A DNA stretch of 64,000 nt from Streptomyces ambofaciens ATCC 23877 (GTDB lineage Bacteria > Actinomycetota > Actinomycetes > Streptomycetales > Streptomycetaceae). The notes below the pieces were generated by a model that saw only the letters and a program-made list of their open reading frames with translations, searched no databases and was not told the origin of the DNA. The position numbers and the translations under genes are program-made. The stretch's first letter is position 1. Every line of letters starts with the position of its first letter. Shown here one piece after another: positions 8,317 to 16,605 of this stretch. The stretch lies in NCBI RefSeq assembly GCF_001267885.1, contig NZ_CP012382.1, positions 3,273,001-3,337,000 of the forward strand, written 5' to 3'.

Positions 8317-10050
8317 ATGACGCAGAGCAGTGTGCACGGAGAGGGGACACGTCCCGACGCCACCCGGCGATCCCGGCGCGCCGGGGCCGGCCCGAGTAGG
8401 GGCGGGACGGGCGGCGCGGGAGACGGAAGCGGCAAGGGAAGCGGCGGCAGCAGCGGCAGCGGGCACGGGAAACGGTCCGGGCGGCGACGGGCGGGCGGAC
8501 GCCGTCACCGCGCGCTCCGCTGGTCCGCGACGACCCTGGCGGTGCTGATACTCGCGACGGCCGGCGCCGGTTACCTCTACTACGAGCATCTGAACGGCAA
8601 CATCGAGAAGGGCGAGCGCAGCAGCGGCGACTCCAAGGCGCAGCGGCCCGAGCCGAACGCGGCCGGACAGCGGCCCCTGAACATCCTGATGATCGGCTCG
8701 GACAGCCGGGCCTCGGACGCGAACGTCGCGCTGGGCGGCGGCAAGAACCACCGCGACAACCCGCCGCTGGGCGACGTGCAGATGCTCATCCACCTGGCGG
8801 CGGACCGCAAGAGCGCCGCGGTCGTGAGCATCCCCCGCGACACCCGGGTCGACATCCCCGCGTGCACGGACCCCGAGACCGACGAGGCCTACCCGGCGAC
8901 CAACACGATCATCAACGAGTCCCTCGGACGCGGCGGCGCCGGCTGCACCCTCGCCACCTGGCAGAACCTCACCGGTGTCTACATCGACCACTGGATGACG
9001 ATCGACTTCGCGGGCGTCGTGTCGATGGCGGACGCCGTCGGCGGGGTCGAGGTCTGCGTGAACCAGAACGTGTGGGACCGCCCGCTGCCCCGTGTGCCCG
9101 GCGGCTCGGGCCTGAAGATGACGGCCGGCTCGCACAAGGTGCAGGGCGAGCAGGCCCTCCAGTGGCTGCGCACCCGGCACGCCTGGGGCAGCGACCTGCT
9201 GCGGGCACGGGCGCAGCACATGTACATGAACTCGATGATCCGCACGCTCAAGCAGCAGAACATCTTCACCGACACCGGCCGGCTGATGGGCCTGGCCGAG
9301 GCGGCCACGAAGTCCCTGACGGTGTCCGAGGAGGTCGGCACCGTCAAGAAGCTCTACGACCTGGGCATGCAGCTCAAGACGGTGCCGACGGACCGCATCA
9401 CCATGACGACGATGCCGACCGTCGAGGACCCGCAGGACCGGAACCACCTGCTCCCGGCTCCCGACGCCGACCAGATGTGGGCGATGCTCCGCGACGACGT
9501 GTCCTTCGACGACAAGGGCGGCTCGGCAGGCAAGGACGACGGCGGGAGCGGTGCGGACGGCGGGAGCGGCGGCAAGGGCTCCGGCGCCGGGGAGGAGGAC
9601 CCCGGCGAGAAGCCCTCGCGGGATTCCGCCGCCCCCGACTCCGAGATCGGCGTCCTCGTCCAGAACGCCACGCGCTCGGCCACCCTCGGTCCGGTGGGCG
9701 GACGCGCGGGCACGATCGCCGAGGCGCTGGTGGAGCAGGGGTTCGACAAGGCGGCCAAGGACTCCTCGGCCTCGCTGTCCGAGGAGAGGACCGTGGTCCG
9801 CTATCCGAGCGCGGAGTCGGAGGGCGACGCGCTGCGCGTCGCCGAGGCGCTGGGCATTCCGGCGGCCTCGGTGCGGAAGTCCGCGGACGTGTCGGGGATC
9901 ACGCTCGTCGTGGGAGCGGACTGGCGTTCCGGCACGTCCTACCCGAAACAGAGGACGCCCGAGGCGGGGGACCTGCCGGACACCAGCGACGCCCTCAACG
10001 GTTCGGACACCAGCAAGTGCATGGACGTCTACAAGCCCTACCGATGGTAG
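8317..10050 (+). CDS. LCP family protein with LytR_C domain, paralog C
   Basis: A 577-residue protein from ATG 8317, preceded by GAAGAGGGAC. It has a Gly/Arg-rich cytoplasmic region of about 65 residues and one transmembrane helix ending in AGAGYLYYEHLNGNI. LCP motifs are NILMIGSDSRASDANVALGG, VQMLIHLAADRKSAAVVS, PRDTRVDIPAC and EQALQWLRTRHAWG. A Gly/Ser/Asp-rich spacer leads to a LytR_C domain (IGVLVQNATRSA, TVVRYPSAESEGDALRVAEALGIP). Sequence and start (MTQSSVHGEGTR) resemble paralog E (MTRSSVQGEDTR) more than its neighbours B and D. Predicted role is wall glycopolymer ligation. Confidence 0.9.
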   Translation: MTQSSVHGEGTRPDATRRSRRAGAGPSRGGTGGAGDGSGKGSGGSSGSGHGKRSGRRRAGGRRHRALRWSATTLAVLILATAGAGYLYYEHLNGNIEKGERSSGDSKAQRPEPNAAGQRPLNILMIGSDSRASDANVALGGGKNHRDNPPLGDVQMLIHLAADRKSAAVVSIPRDTRVDIPACTDPETDEAYPATNTIINESLGRGGAGCTLATWQNLTGVYIDHWMTIDFAGVVSMADAVGGVEVCVNQNVWDRPLPRVPGGSGLKMTAGSHKVQGEQALQWLRTRHAWGSDLLRARAQHMYMNSMIRTLKQQNIFTDTGRLMGLAEAATKSLTVSEEVGTVKKLYDLGMQLKTVPTDRITMTTMPTVEDPQDRNHLLPAPDADQMWAMLRDDVSFDDKGGSAGKDDGGSGADGGSGGKGSGAGEEDPGEKPSRDSAAPDSEIGVLVQNATRSATLGPVGGRAGTIAEALVEQGFDKAAKDSSASLSEERTVVRYPSAESEGDALRVAEALGIPAASVRKSADVSGITLVVGADWRSGTSYPKQRTPEAGDLPDTSDALNGSDTSKCMDVYKPYRW

Positions 10051-10255
10051 GAGCTCATGAAAATAGGAGGGAATGCCCGGTTGTAGGGGCGTCGACTTCG
10101 TCACCGGTGTCGTTCGACGCCGAACCGGGCGGATAGTCTGAGCGCTCCAGTGCCCCCGCCGCGAGGTCCGCCCTGGCGTCGTGCACATGTTGACCCTTTA
10201 TCGTGCGCCTTCCGGCAGAAGGTGCCGCGTGGCCCCGACGAAGGACTGGGAGACC

Positions 10256-11998
10256 GTGGACGCGCAAGGACGTGGGCGGGCGGAGAACGTCGATCCCGCA
10301 GACCAGTGGGTACTGAATCCGCGCACGGGCGAATACGAACTGCGACTGTCCCCTTCCGCACCGCAGTCGGCCGTCCCCGGCCCTCGCAGGGCCGCCCCCC
10401 GTGACACCGACGCGGCGTCGCCCGCCGACGGCGGCACGGCCGGTCCGGCACGCCGTACGTCCGCGCCGGGCCGGGAGGTCCCGCCCCAGCGGCGTCGCCG
10501 CCCGGCACCCGAGGAGCCGGTGCCGGGGCGCCGGGGTCGCCGGCCGGCGAAGAAGTCGAAGGGCAAGAGGGCCCTGCTGTGGGTCGGCGGCAGCACCGCG
10601 TTCGTCGTCCTCGTGGCCGGCGTCGGAGGCTACGTCTACCTCAAGCACCTCGAGGGCAACGTCTCGACGACGGACGTCGGCGACGCCGGCAGCAGCAGCT
10701 TCAGCAAGGACGAGGCCTTCAACATCCTCGTCATCGGCACCGACAAGCGCACCGGTGCGGGCAACGAGGGCTACGGCGACACCGGCAGCGTCGGGCACGC
10801 GGATACCACGATCCTGCTGCACGTCGCCAAGGACCGCTCCAACGCGACCGCGCTCAGCATCCCCCGCGACCTGATCGTCGACATCCCCGACTGCGAGACC
10901 AAGCAGGAGGACGGCTCCACGGAGATCGTCCCCGGCGAGACGGGCGTCCGCTTCAACCGGAGTCTGGGCGAGGGCGGCCGGGACGCGGGCTGCACCATGC
11001 GCACCGTGAAGGAGGCGTTCGGCATCCAGCCGAACCACTTCATGATGGCCGACTTCAACGCGGTCAAGACGCTGACCACCGCCGTCGACGGCGTCGACGT
11101 CTGTGTGGAGAAGGCCGTCGACGACCCGAAGTCCCACCTCAAGCTGCCCGCGGGCGAGTCCAAGGTGGAGGGCGAGCAGGCCCTCGCCTTCGTCCGTACC
11201 CGCCATGCCTTCGGCAACGAGGGCGACCTGGACCGCATCAAGGTGCAGCAGCAGTTCCTGGGTTCGCTCATGCGGAAGATGTCCTCCAGCGACACCCTCA
11301 CCAGCCCCACGAAGCTGGTGAAGCTGGCCGAGGCCGCGACCAAGGCGCTGACCGTGGACAGCGCCATCGGCAAGGTGGGCACGCTCAAGGACATGGCCCT
11401 GGAGTTGAAGAAGGTGCCGACGAAGAACATCACCTTCGCCACGGTGCCGGTGAAGGACAACCCCGCCGAGAAGGTCAAGGCGACGGTGGTGGTGGACGAG
11501 GCGAAGGCCCCGCAGGTCTTCGACATGATCAGGAACGACATCTCCTTCACCGAGGTCAAGAAGAAGGAGAAGAAGGAGAAGGCCGCCGTCGCCGCCCGCC
11601 TCGAGGGCGAGAAGTCCGACCCCTCCGAGATCCGCGTCCGCGTCCTCAACGGCGGCGCCGCGGCCGGCAGCGCCCAGCAGGAGCTGAACTACCTCCAGAC
11701 CGAGGCCGGCGTCACCAAGTCCGAGAACGCGGGCAACGCCGACACCGAACTGGCGAAGACCACCCTCGAGTACGCCCCCGACCAGGCCGACCAGGCCCGC
11801 GCCCTCGCCGAGATCCTCGGCCTGTCCGGCGCCGCCATGAAGCCCGGCGAGAGCGTCACCAACGCCCAGGGACTGCCCACCATGACCCTGACCCTCGGCA
11901 AGGACTTCAAGGGCGCCGGGGTGAAGCTCGACGCCACCTCCGTGAAGACGCCGGAGCTGGACAAGTCCACGGCCGACCAAGTGCAGTGCGCCAGTTGA
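10256..11998 (+). CDS. LCP family protein with LytR_C domain, paralog D
   Basis: A 580-residue paralog of B with the same order: cytoplasmic region with QWVLNPRTGEYELR, transmembrane helix (TAFVVLVAGVGGYVYLKHL), LCP domain (NILVIGTDKRTGAGNEG, PRDLIVDIPDC, GEQALAFVRTRHAFG) and LytR_C domain. GTG 10256-10258 follows GGGAG and matches the start used in B. The upstream segments of B and D share TGCCCGGTTGTA (near 6158 and 10076), so the duplication includes promoter-proximal DNA. Four cysteines (IPDC, GCTM, VDVC, QCAS) are conserved with paralogs A, B, C and E. Confidence 0.9.
   Translation: MDAQGRGRAENVDPADQWVLNPRTGEYELRLSPSAPQSAVPGPRRAAPRDTDAASPADGGTAGPARRTSAPGREVPPQRRRRPAPEEPVPGRRGRRPAKKSKGKRALLWVGGSTAFVVLVAGVGGYVYLKHLEGNVSTTDVGDAGSSSFSKDEAFNILVIGTDKRTGAGNEGYGDTGSVGHADTTILLHVAKDRSNATALSIPRDLIVDIPDCETKQEDGSTEIVPGETGVRFNRSLGEGGRDAGCTMRTVKEAFGIQPNHFMMADFNAVKTLTTAVDGVDVCVEKAVDDPKSHLKLPAGESKVEGEQALAFVRTRHAFGNEGDLDRIKVQQQFLGSLMRKMSSSDTLTSPTKLVKLAEAATKALTVDSAIGKVGTLKDMALELKKVPTKNITFATVPVKDNPAEKVKATVVVDEAKAPQVFDMIRNDISFTEVKKKEKKEKAAVAARLEGEKSDPSEIRVRVLNGGAAAGSAQQELNYLQTEAGVTKSENAGNADTELAKTTLEYAPDQADQARALAEILGLSGAAMKPGESVTNAQGLPTMTLTLGKDFKGAGVKLDATSVKTPELDKSTADQVQCAS
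11563..11889 (+). repeat. Long direct repeat shared by LCP paralogs B and D, copy 2
   Basis: Partner of the block ending at 8005. Two mismatches are visible in the 309 bases aligned at offset 3884. At 11890 the match breaks (third-position changes resume). Confidence 0.92.
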
Positions 11999-12074
11999 CC
12001 TGACGGGCCCGTCGTACGTCTGACAGGACGGTGACGGGCCCGCGGGGTGGCGCGGGGGTGGGGAGGGACGCGAA

Positions 12075-13694
12075 ATGACGCGGAGCAGTGTGCAGGGGGA
12101 GGACACGCGGCAGGGCGCTTCGGACGCCCCGGAGCGTGCGGAGGCGGTCGAGGGGGCGGGAGGCGACGACGGCGAGAGCGGTGCCGAGCCCGGCAGACGC
12201 CGGCCGCGCGGCCGGCGCCGTGCGCTCCGCTGGACGGCGGTGGTCTTCGCCGTGCTCCTGACCGGTACGGCCGGCGCCGGGTACCTCTACTACGAGCACC
12301 TCAACGACAACATCCGCAAGGACCCCCTCAACCTGGGCGACGCCAAGGTCGCCGCGCCCACGCCGAACGCGGCCGGGCAGACCCCGCTGAACATCCTCGT
12401 GATCGGCTCGGACGCGCGGGACAGCGCGGAGAACCAGCAACTGGGCGGCGCCCGCGAGACGTTCGGTTCCACGCCGCTGGCGGACGTGCAGATGCTGGTG
12501 CACCTGTCCGCGGACCGCAGCAACCTGTCGGTCGTCAGCATGCCGCGCGACACCCTGGTGAAGATCCCCAAGTGCACCTCCCCGGACGACGGCACGGTGT
12601 ACCCGGCGAGCGAGGGCCGGGTGATGACCAACCAGAGCCTCGGCCACGGCGGTCCCGGCTGCACGGTGGCCACCTGGCAGGAACTCACCGGCATCCACAT
12701 CGACCACTTCGTGATGGTCGACTTCGCCGGCGTGGTGTCGATGGCGGACGCCGTCGGCGGCGTCCCGGTGTGCGTGGACGCCAACATCCACTCCCGCGAC
12801 GGCCAGGGCCACGGCTCCGGCCTGAAGCTGGAGAAGGGCACCCACCCGGTCCAGGGCGAGCAGGCCCTGCAGTGGCTGCGCACCCGCTACGGCTTCGAGG
12901 ACGGCAGCGACCTCGCGCGGGCGAAGGCCCAGCACATGTACCTGAACTCGATGGTCCGGGTGCTGCGCGAGAACGCGACCCTGAGCAGCCCGAACAAGCT
13001 GCGCAGGCTGGCCGAGGAGGCCACCCGGGCGCTCACCGTCGACCCGGGCCTGGACACCGTCAAGAAGCTGTACGACCTCAGCGACGAACTGCGCAAGGTG
13101 AAGCCGGAGCGCATCACCATGACCACGATGCCCAACCGCTACGTGGGCGCGCGCGTGGAGCCGACCGAGGACGCGGAGCAGTTGTTCCGGCTGGTGCGCG
13201 AGGACATCGCCCTGGACGGCAAGGACGCGAGGAAGAAGGAGCCCGCCCCGGCGACGACCCCTCCGGCGGACCCCGCGGCTCCCGACGACGCCCTCGCGGT
13301 CCAGGTCCGCAACGGCACCCGCACCGACCGCCTCGGCACGGCCCCCGGACGCGCGAACACCGTCGCGGGGCTGCTGGTGGAGCAGGGCTTCACCCAGGCC
13401 GTGGCCGACCCCTCGGTACTGCCGAGCGAGGACCGTACGGTCGTCCGCTACCCGAGCGCCGACCTGGAGGGCGACGCGCGGCGGGTCGCCGAGTCCCTCG
13501 GTGTACCGGTGGGTTCGGTGCAGCGGTCGACGGACGTCTCGGGCGTCACGCTGATCGTGGGCGCCGACTGGCGCGAGGGGACGGAGTACGAGGCGCCCGT
13601 GTCCGACGACCGCACCCCGGAGTCGGCCCAGGCCCTCAACGGGGCGGACGAGAGCACCTGCATGCACGTCGACCCGGCCTTCACCTGGTCCTGA
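12075..13694 (+). CDS. LCP family protein with LytR_C domain, paralog E
   Basis: A 539-residue protein, ATG 12075 with GGGGAGGGACG upstream, 76 nt after D and therefore likely cotranscribed. Transmembrane helix around residues 52-75 (ending AGAGYLYYEHLNDNI). LCP motifs: NILVIGSDARDSAENQ, VQMLVHLSADRSNLSVVS, PRDTLVKIPKC, TGIHIDHFVMVDFAGVV, EQALQWLRTRYGFEDG. LytR_C domain: LAVQVRNGTRTDRLG, TVVRYPSADLEGDARRVAESLG. It is the duplicate of C; the C-B and E-D spacers are also related. The frame continues for 35 coding-like codons after the TGA (separate entry). Confidence 0.9.
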   Translation: MTRSSVQGEDTRQGASDAPERAEAVEGAGGDDGESGAEPGRRRPRGRRRALRWTAVVFAVLLTGTAGAGYLYYEHLNDNIRKDPLNLGDAKVAAPTPNAAGQTPLNILVIGSDARDSAENQQLGGARETFGSTPLADVQMLVHLSADRSNLSVVSMPRDTLVKIPKCTSPDDGTVYPASEGRVMTNQSLGHGGPGCTVATWQELTGIHIDHFVMVDFAGVVSMADAVGGVPVCVDANIHSRDGQGHGSGLKLEKGTHPVQGEQALQWLRTRYGFEDGSDLARAKAQHMYLNSMVRVLRENATLSSPNKLRRLAEEATRALTVDPGLDTVKKLYDLSDELRKVKPERITMTTMPNRYVGARVEPTEDAEQLFRLVREDIALDGKDARKKEPAPATTPPADPAAPDDALAVQVRNGTRTDRLGTAPGRANTVAGLLVEQGFTQAVADPSVLPSEDRTVVRYPSADLEGDARRVAESLGVPVGSVQRSTDVSGVTLIVGADWREGTEYEAPVSDDRTPESAQALNGADESTCMHVDPAFTWS

Positions 13695-13712
13695 CGGACG
13701 GGCCCGGTCCAC

Positions 13713-13802
13713 GTGTACGCCAAGGGCTCCTGCGTCGACTACGGCGGCACGGCCGGCAACGGCTGCCACCTCCAGATCGACTGCGGCGTGCACCGCGGCT
13801 GA
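13713..13802 (+). other. Short coding-like reading frame after the paralog E stop
   Basis: In the same frame as paralog E, after its TGA (13692-13694), the sequence reads on for 35 codons to TGA 13800-13802. From GTG 13713 it gives VYAKGSCVDYGGTAGNGC then HLQIDCGVHRG, with three cysteines and strong G/C third positions. There is no ribosome site, and the LCP protein already ends with the expected Cys-containing tail. It could be a degraded secreted-protein end, a readthrough extension or chance. Confidence 0.3.
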
Positions 13803-13829
13803 CGGGCGTGCGCCGCCTCCGGCCGACCG

Positions 13830-13884
13830 GGCCTCCCGGACGGCCGGGACCGACCGATGGGGCCTCCCGGACGGCCGGGACCGG
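13830..13884. repeat. Direct repeat, two copies, 31-bp period
   Basis: GGGCCTCCCGGACGGCCGGG occurs at 13830 and 13861. It sits in the convergent spacer between LCP paralog E and the glycosyltransferase and may act as a terminator-like structure. Confidence 0.7.
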
Positions 13885-13905
13885 GCGGTCGGGCGGCCCT
13901 GTCGC

Positions 13906-14934
13906 TCAGGCCTCGCTGAGCACCGCGGGCCGACGCGAGGCGATCACCTTGCGCGCCAGCGACCGCGGGCTGGTCAGGAAGCCCCAGCCCCAGGACATGT
14001 GCATGGTCGCCAGCGCCACGGGGATCTGCGCCCGCGCCTTCAGCCCCAGCCCCTTGCCCGCCGGGATCGAGCCCGCGGCGATCGCCGCCAGATAGCCGCC
14101 GGGCACCACGAAGCCCCACGGCGTCAGCGCCGCGCCCACCACGACACCGGCCGCGATGGCGCACACGGCCGTCGGCGGGGCGAGGTAACGCAGGTTGATC
14201 GAGCCGGAGTGGTAGCGGGCGACGACGTGCCGCCAGCGGCCGTAGTTCTTGTACTGCGTGGCCAGCGCCCGCACGGACGGCCGCGGGCGGTAGGACACCT
14301 TCAGCTCCGGCGAGAACCAGATCAGGCCGCCGGCCTCGCGGATGCGGAAGTTCAGCTCCCAGTCCTGGGCGCGGATGAACTCCTCGTTGTAGCCGCCCTG
14401 CCGCTCCAGCGCCTCGCGCCGGAAGACACCGAGGTACACCGTCTCGGCGGGACCCGCCTGCCCTCCCGTGTGGAAGGCGGCGTTGCCCACGCCGATCTTC
14501 GACGTCATCGCGGCGGCGACGGCGTCCTCCCAGGCGTTCTCGCCCTCGGCGTGCATGATGCCGCCCACGTTCTGCGCGCCGGTCTCCTCCAGGAGCCGTA
14601 CGGCCGTGGCGATGTAGTTCGGCGACAGCATGCCGTGGCCGTCGACGCGGACGACGACCGGATGGCGGGAGGCCTTGATCGCGGCGTTCAGCGCGGCGGG
14701 CGTACGGCCGGTGGGATTCGGCACGGTGTGCACGCGCGGATCCTCGGCGACGAGCTCGGCGGCGATCTCGTCCGTACGGTCCGTCGAGGGACCGAGGGCG
14801 ATCACGACCTCCATCTCGCCGGTGTACTCCTGGGCGAGGATGGCGCGGACGGAACCGCGCAGGTGCCGCTCCTCGTTGAGGACGGGCATGATCACGGAAA
14901 CGGCGGGCGGCCGCACGTCGGACTTGGCGTTCAT
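13906..14934 (-). CDS. Family 2 glycosyltransferase, membrane-anchored
   Basis: A 342-residue protein, ATG 14932-14934. The GT-A fold starts with VSVIMPVLNEERHLRGSV; nucleotide-sugar region ALGPSTDRTDEI; metal site VVRVDGHGMLSPNYI; an acceptor-side QDWELNFRIREAGG replaces the usual ED motif. Two hydrophobic segments (about residues 252-270 and 275-292, AVCAIAAGVVVGAALTPWGF and beyond) place the C-terminus in the membrane. It probably adds a sugar from an NDP donor to a lipid-linked glycan on the cytoplasmic face. Its position among LCP genes suggests it builds the polymer they attach. It diverges from LCP paralog F over a 138-bp spacer. Confidence 0.85.
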   Translation of the reverse strand: MNAKSDVRPPAVSVIMPVLNEERHLRGSVRAILAQEYTGEMEVVIALGPSTDRTDEIAAELVAEDPRVHTVPNPTGRTPAALNAAIKASRHPVVVRVDGHGMLSPNYIATAVRLLEETGAQNVGGIMHAEGENAWEDAVAAAMTSKIGVGNAAFHTGGQAGPAETVYLGVFRREALERQGGYNEEFIRAQDWELNFRIREAGGLIWFSPELKVSYRPRPSVRALATQYKNYGRWRHVVARYHSGSINLRYLAPPTAVCAIAAGVVVGAALTPWGFVVPGGYLAAIAAGSIPAGKGLGLKARAQIPVALATMHMSWGWGFLTSPRSLARKVIASRRPAVLSEA

Positions 14935-15072
14935 CGGTGCTCACGTTACCGCGAACGGGGGACACGGGTGCGCGCCGCGGGGTCACAGACCCGGGCAGCA
15001 GATCGTATGGGCCTACGGTGCTCACGGATTCCACGCCCCGGCCGCACGGCCCGTCCTCGCGGAGGTGTCACC

Positions 15073-16584
15073 TTGCCCACGCCGCCCCGCTCCCCCCGGG
15101 TCCCGGCCTCGTCGCCCCGTGGCGGTCCCCCGCCCCAACGCGGCGGAGGGCGGCCCTCCCGGCGCCCGCCCGGGCCCCCCGTACGGCGGAGGAAGCCGCG
15201 CTGGGCCATGCGGGCGGTGACCGCGCTGTCGGTGGTGGTGCTCGCGTCCGCGGGGATCGGGCACGCGGTGCTCACCGGCCTCGACGCGGACATCTCGCGG
15301 GTCGACGCCTTCAAGGACATGAAGAACCGGCCCAGGGCGGGCGACGGCATGAACGTCCTCCTGGTCGGCACCGACGGCCGCGACAGCATCAGCGCCGAGG
15401 AGCGGCGCCGCTACAAGCTCGGCGGCGCCCCCTGCCACTGCACCGACACGATCATGATCGTGCACATCTCGGAGGACCGGGAACGCGCGAGCGTGGTGAG
15501 CCTGCCGCGCGACTCGTACGCCGAGACCCCCGACCACACCGACCGCACCACCGGTGAGCACCACAAGGGGCATCCGCTCAAGCTGAACGCGGCCTACGCC
15601 GAGGGCGGCCCGCAGCTGACCGTCCGCACCGTCGAGAACATGACCCGCGTGAAGATCGACCACTATCTGGAGGTCGACTTCACCAGCTTCATGAAGACCG
15701 TGGACGTCCTCGGCGGCGTGCGGATCTGCACCGCCCAGCCGCTCAAGGACCGCTACACCGGACTCGACCTGCCCGCGGGCACCCACGAGCTGAAGGGCGG
15801 GCAGGCGCTGCAGTACGTCCGCGCCCGCCACCTCGACGGGGCCTCGGACCTGAGCCGGATGAAGCGCCAGCAGCGCTTCCTGGCCGCCCTGATCGACCGG
15901 GCGACCTCCTCGGGGCTGCTGCTGAACCCGATCAGGTTCCGCGACGTCACCCGGGCGGTGCTGGGCTCGGTCCGGGCCGACGAGGGCTTCGGCACCGACG
16001 AGATGCTGGCGCTCGGGCGGGCGATGCGGAACTTCTCGCCGTCCTCCTCGGAGTTCACCACCGTGCCGATCGGACAGATGGGCTACGCCGTCAAGGGCGT
16101 CGGCTCCACCCTGAAGTGGGACCCGGCCAGGTCCGGGCGGATCTTCGACGCCCTGCGCGAGGACGAGCCGCTGACCGCGCCCAGGCCGAAGCCGAAGGGT
16201 CCGGCTCCGGTACGCGTGCCGGTGGACCCGAAGCAGATCCGCGTCCAGGTGGAGAACGGCACGCGCACGCCGGGCCTCGGCAGGCGGGTGGACGACGCCC
16301 TGGCCGCGACCGGGTTCCGCACCACCCGGGTGCCCAGGAACGCCACCGACCGCGCGGTGCAGCGGACCGTCGTCGCCTTCGACCCCCGCTGGGACAACTC
16401 GGCGAAGTCGCTGGCCGCCGCCCTGCCCGGCAGCGAGCTGCGGCCGGTCAAGGGCCAGGGCCCGACGCTGAAGGTGATCGCGGGCGCCGGCCTCAAGGAC
16501 GTGCTGAAGGTGAGGCCGGCGGACCCGCCGCAGGAGTCGGGCACGGTGGTGCGGGGCGACGAGGTGGTGTGCGGGGAGCGGTGA
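15073..16584 (+). CDS. LCP family protein with LytR_C domain, paralog F
   Basis: A 503-residue protein. The start is TTG 15073, the only start codon placed correctly behind GGAGGTG (15061-15067); the nearby GTG at 15065 is out of frame. Pro/Arg-rich cytoplasmic region, transmembrane helix (VTALSVVVLASAGIGHAVL), LCP domain (MNVLLVGTDGRDSISAEE, CTDTIMIVHISEDRERASVVS, PRDSYAETPDH, KIDHYLEVDF, GQALQYVRARHLDG) and LytR_C domain (IRVQVENGTRTPGLG). It is a more distant paralog than B-E: it lacks the PxC after the PRD motif and instead has a CHC pair earlier. The C-terminal VVCGER keeps the terminal cysteine. Confidence 0.88.
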   Translation: MPTPPRSPRVPASSPRGGPPPQRGGGRPSRRPPGPPVRRRKPRWAMRAVTALSVVVLASAGIGHAVLTGLDADISRVDAFKDMKNRPRAGDGMNVLLVGTDGRDSISAEERRRYKLGGAPCHCTDTIMIVHISEDRERASVVSLPRDSYAETPDHTDRTTGEHHKGHPLKLNAAYAEGGPQLTVRTVENMTRVKIDHYLEVDFTSFMKTVDVLGGVRICTAQPLKDRYTGLDLPAGTHELKGGQALQYVRARHLDGASDLSRMKRQQRFLAALIDRATSSGLLLNPIRFRDVTRAVLGSVRADEGFGTDEMLALGRAMRNFSPSSSEFTTVPIGQMGYAVKGVGSTLKWDPARSGRIFDALREDEPLTAPRPKPKGPAPVRVPVDPKQIRVQVENGTRTPGLGRRVDDALAATGFRTTRVPRNATDRAVQRTVVAFDPRWDNSAKSLAAALPGSELRPVKGQGPTLKVIAGAGLKDVLKVRPADPPQESGTVVRGDEVVCGER

Positions 16585-16605
16585 CCGGCCGCGGGCCCCG
16601 CGGGC

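Noticed and set aside
6130..10260. SigE-type promoters for the LCP genes
   Set aside because: A GTCTGA-like -10 is present near 10133, but no GGAAC -35 at proper spacing was found.
13999..15072. Extension of LCP paralog F across the glycosyltransferase gene
   Set aside because: It is antisense to a well supported glycosyltransferase; the TTG at 15073 has a strong ribosome site.
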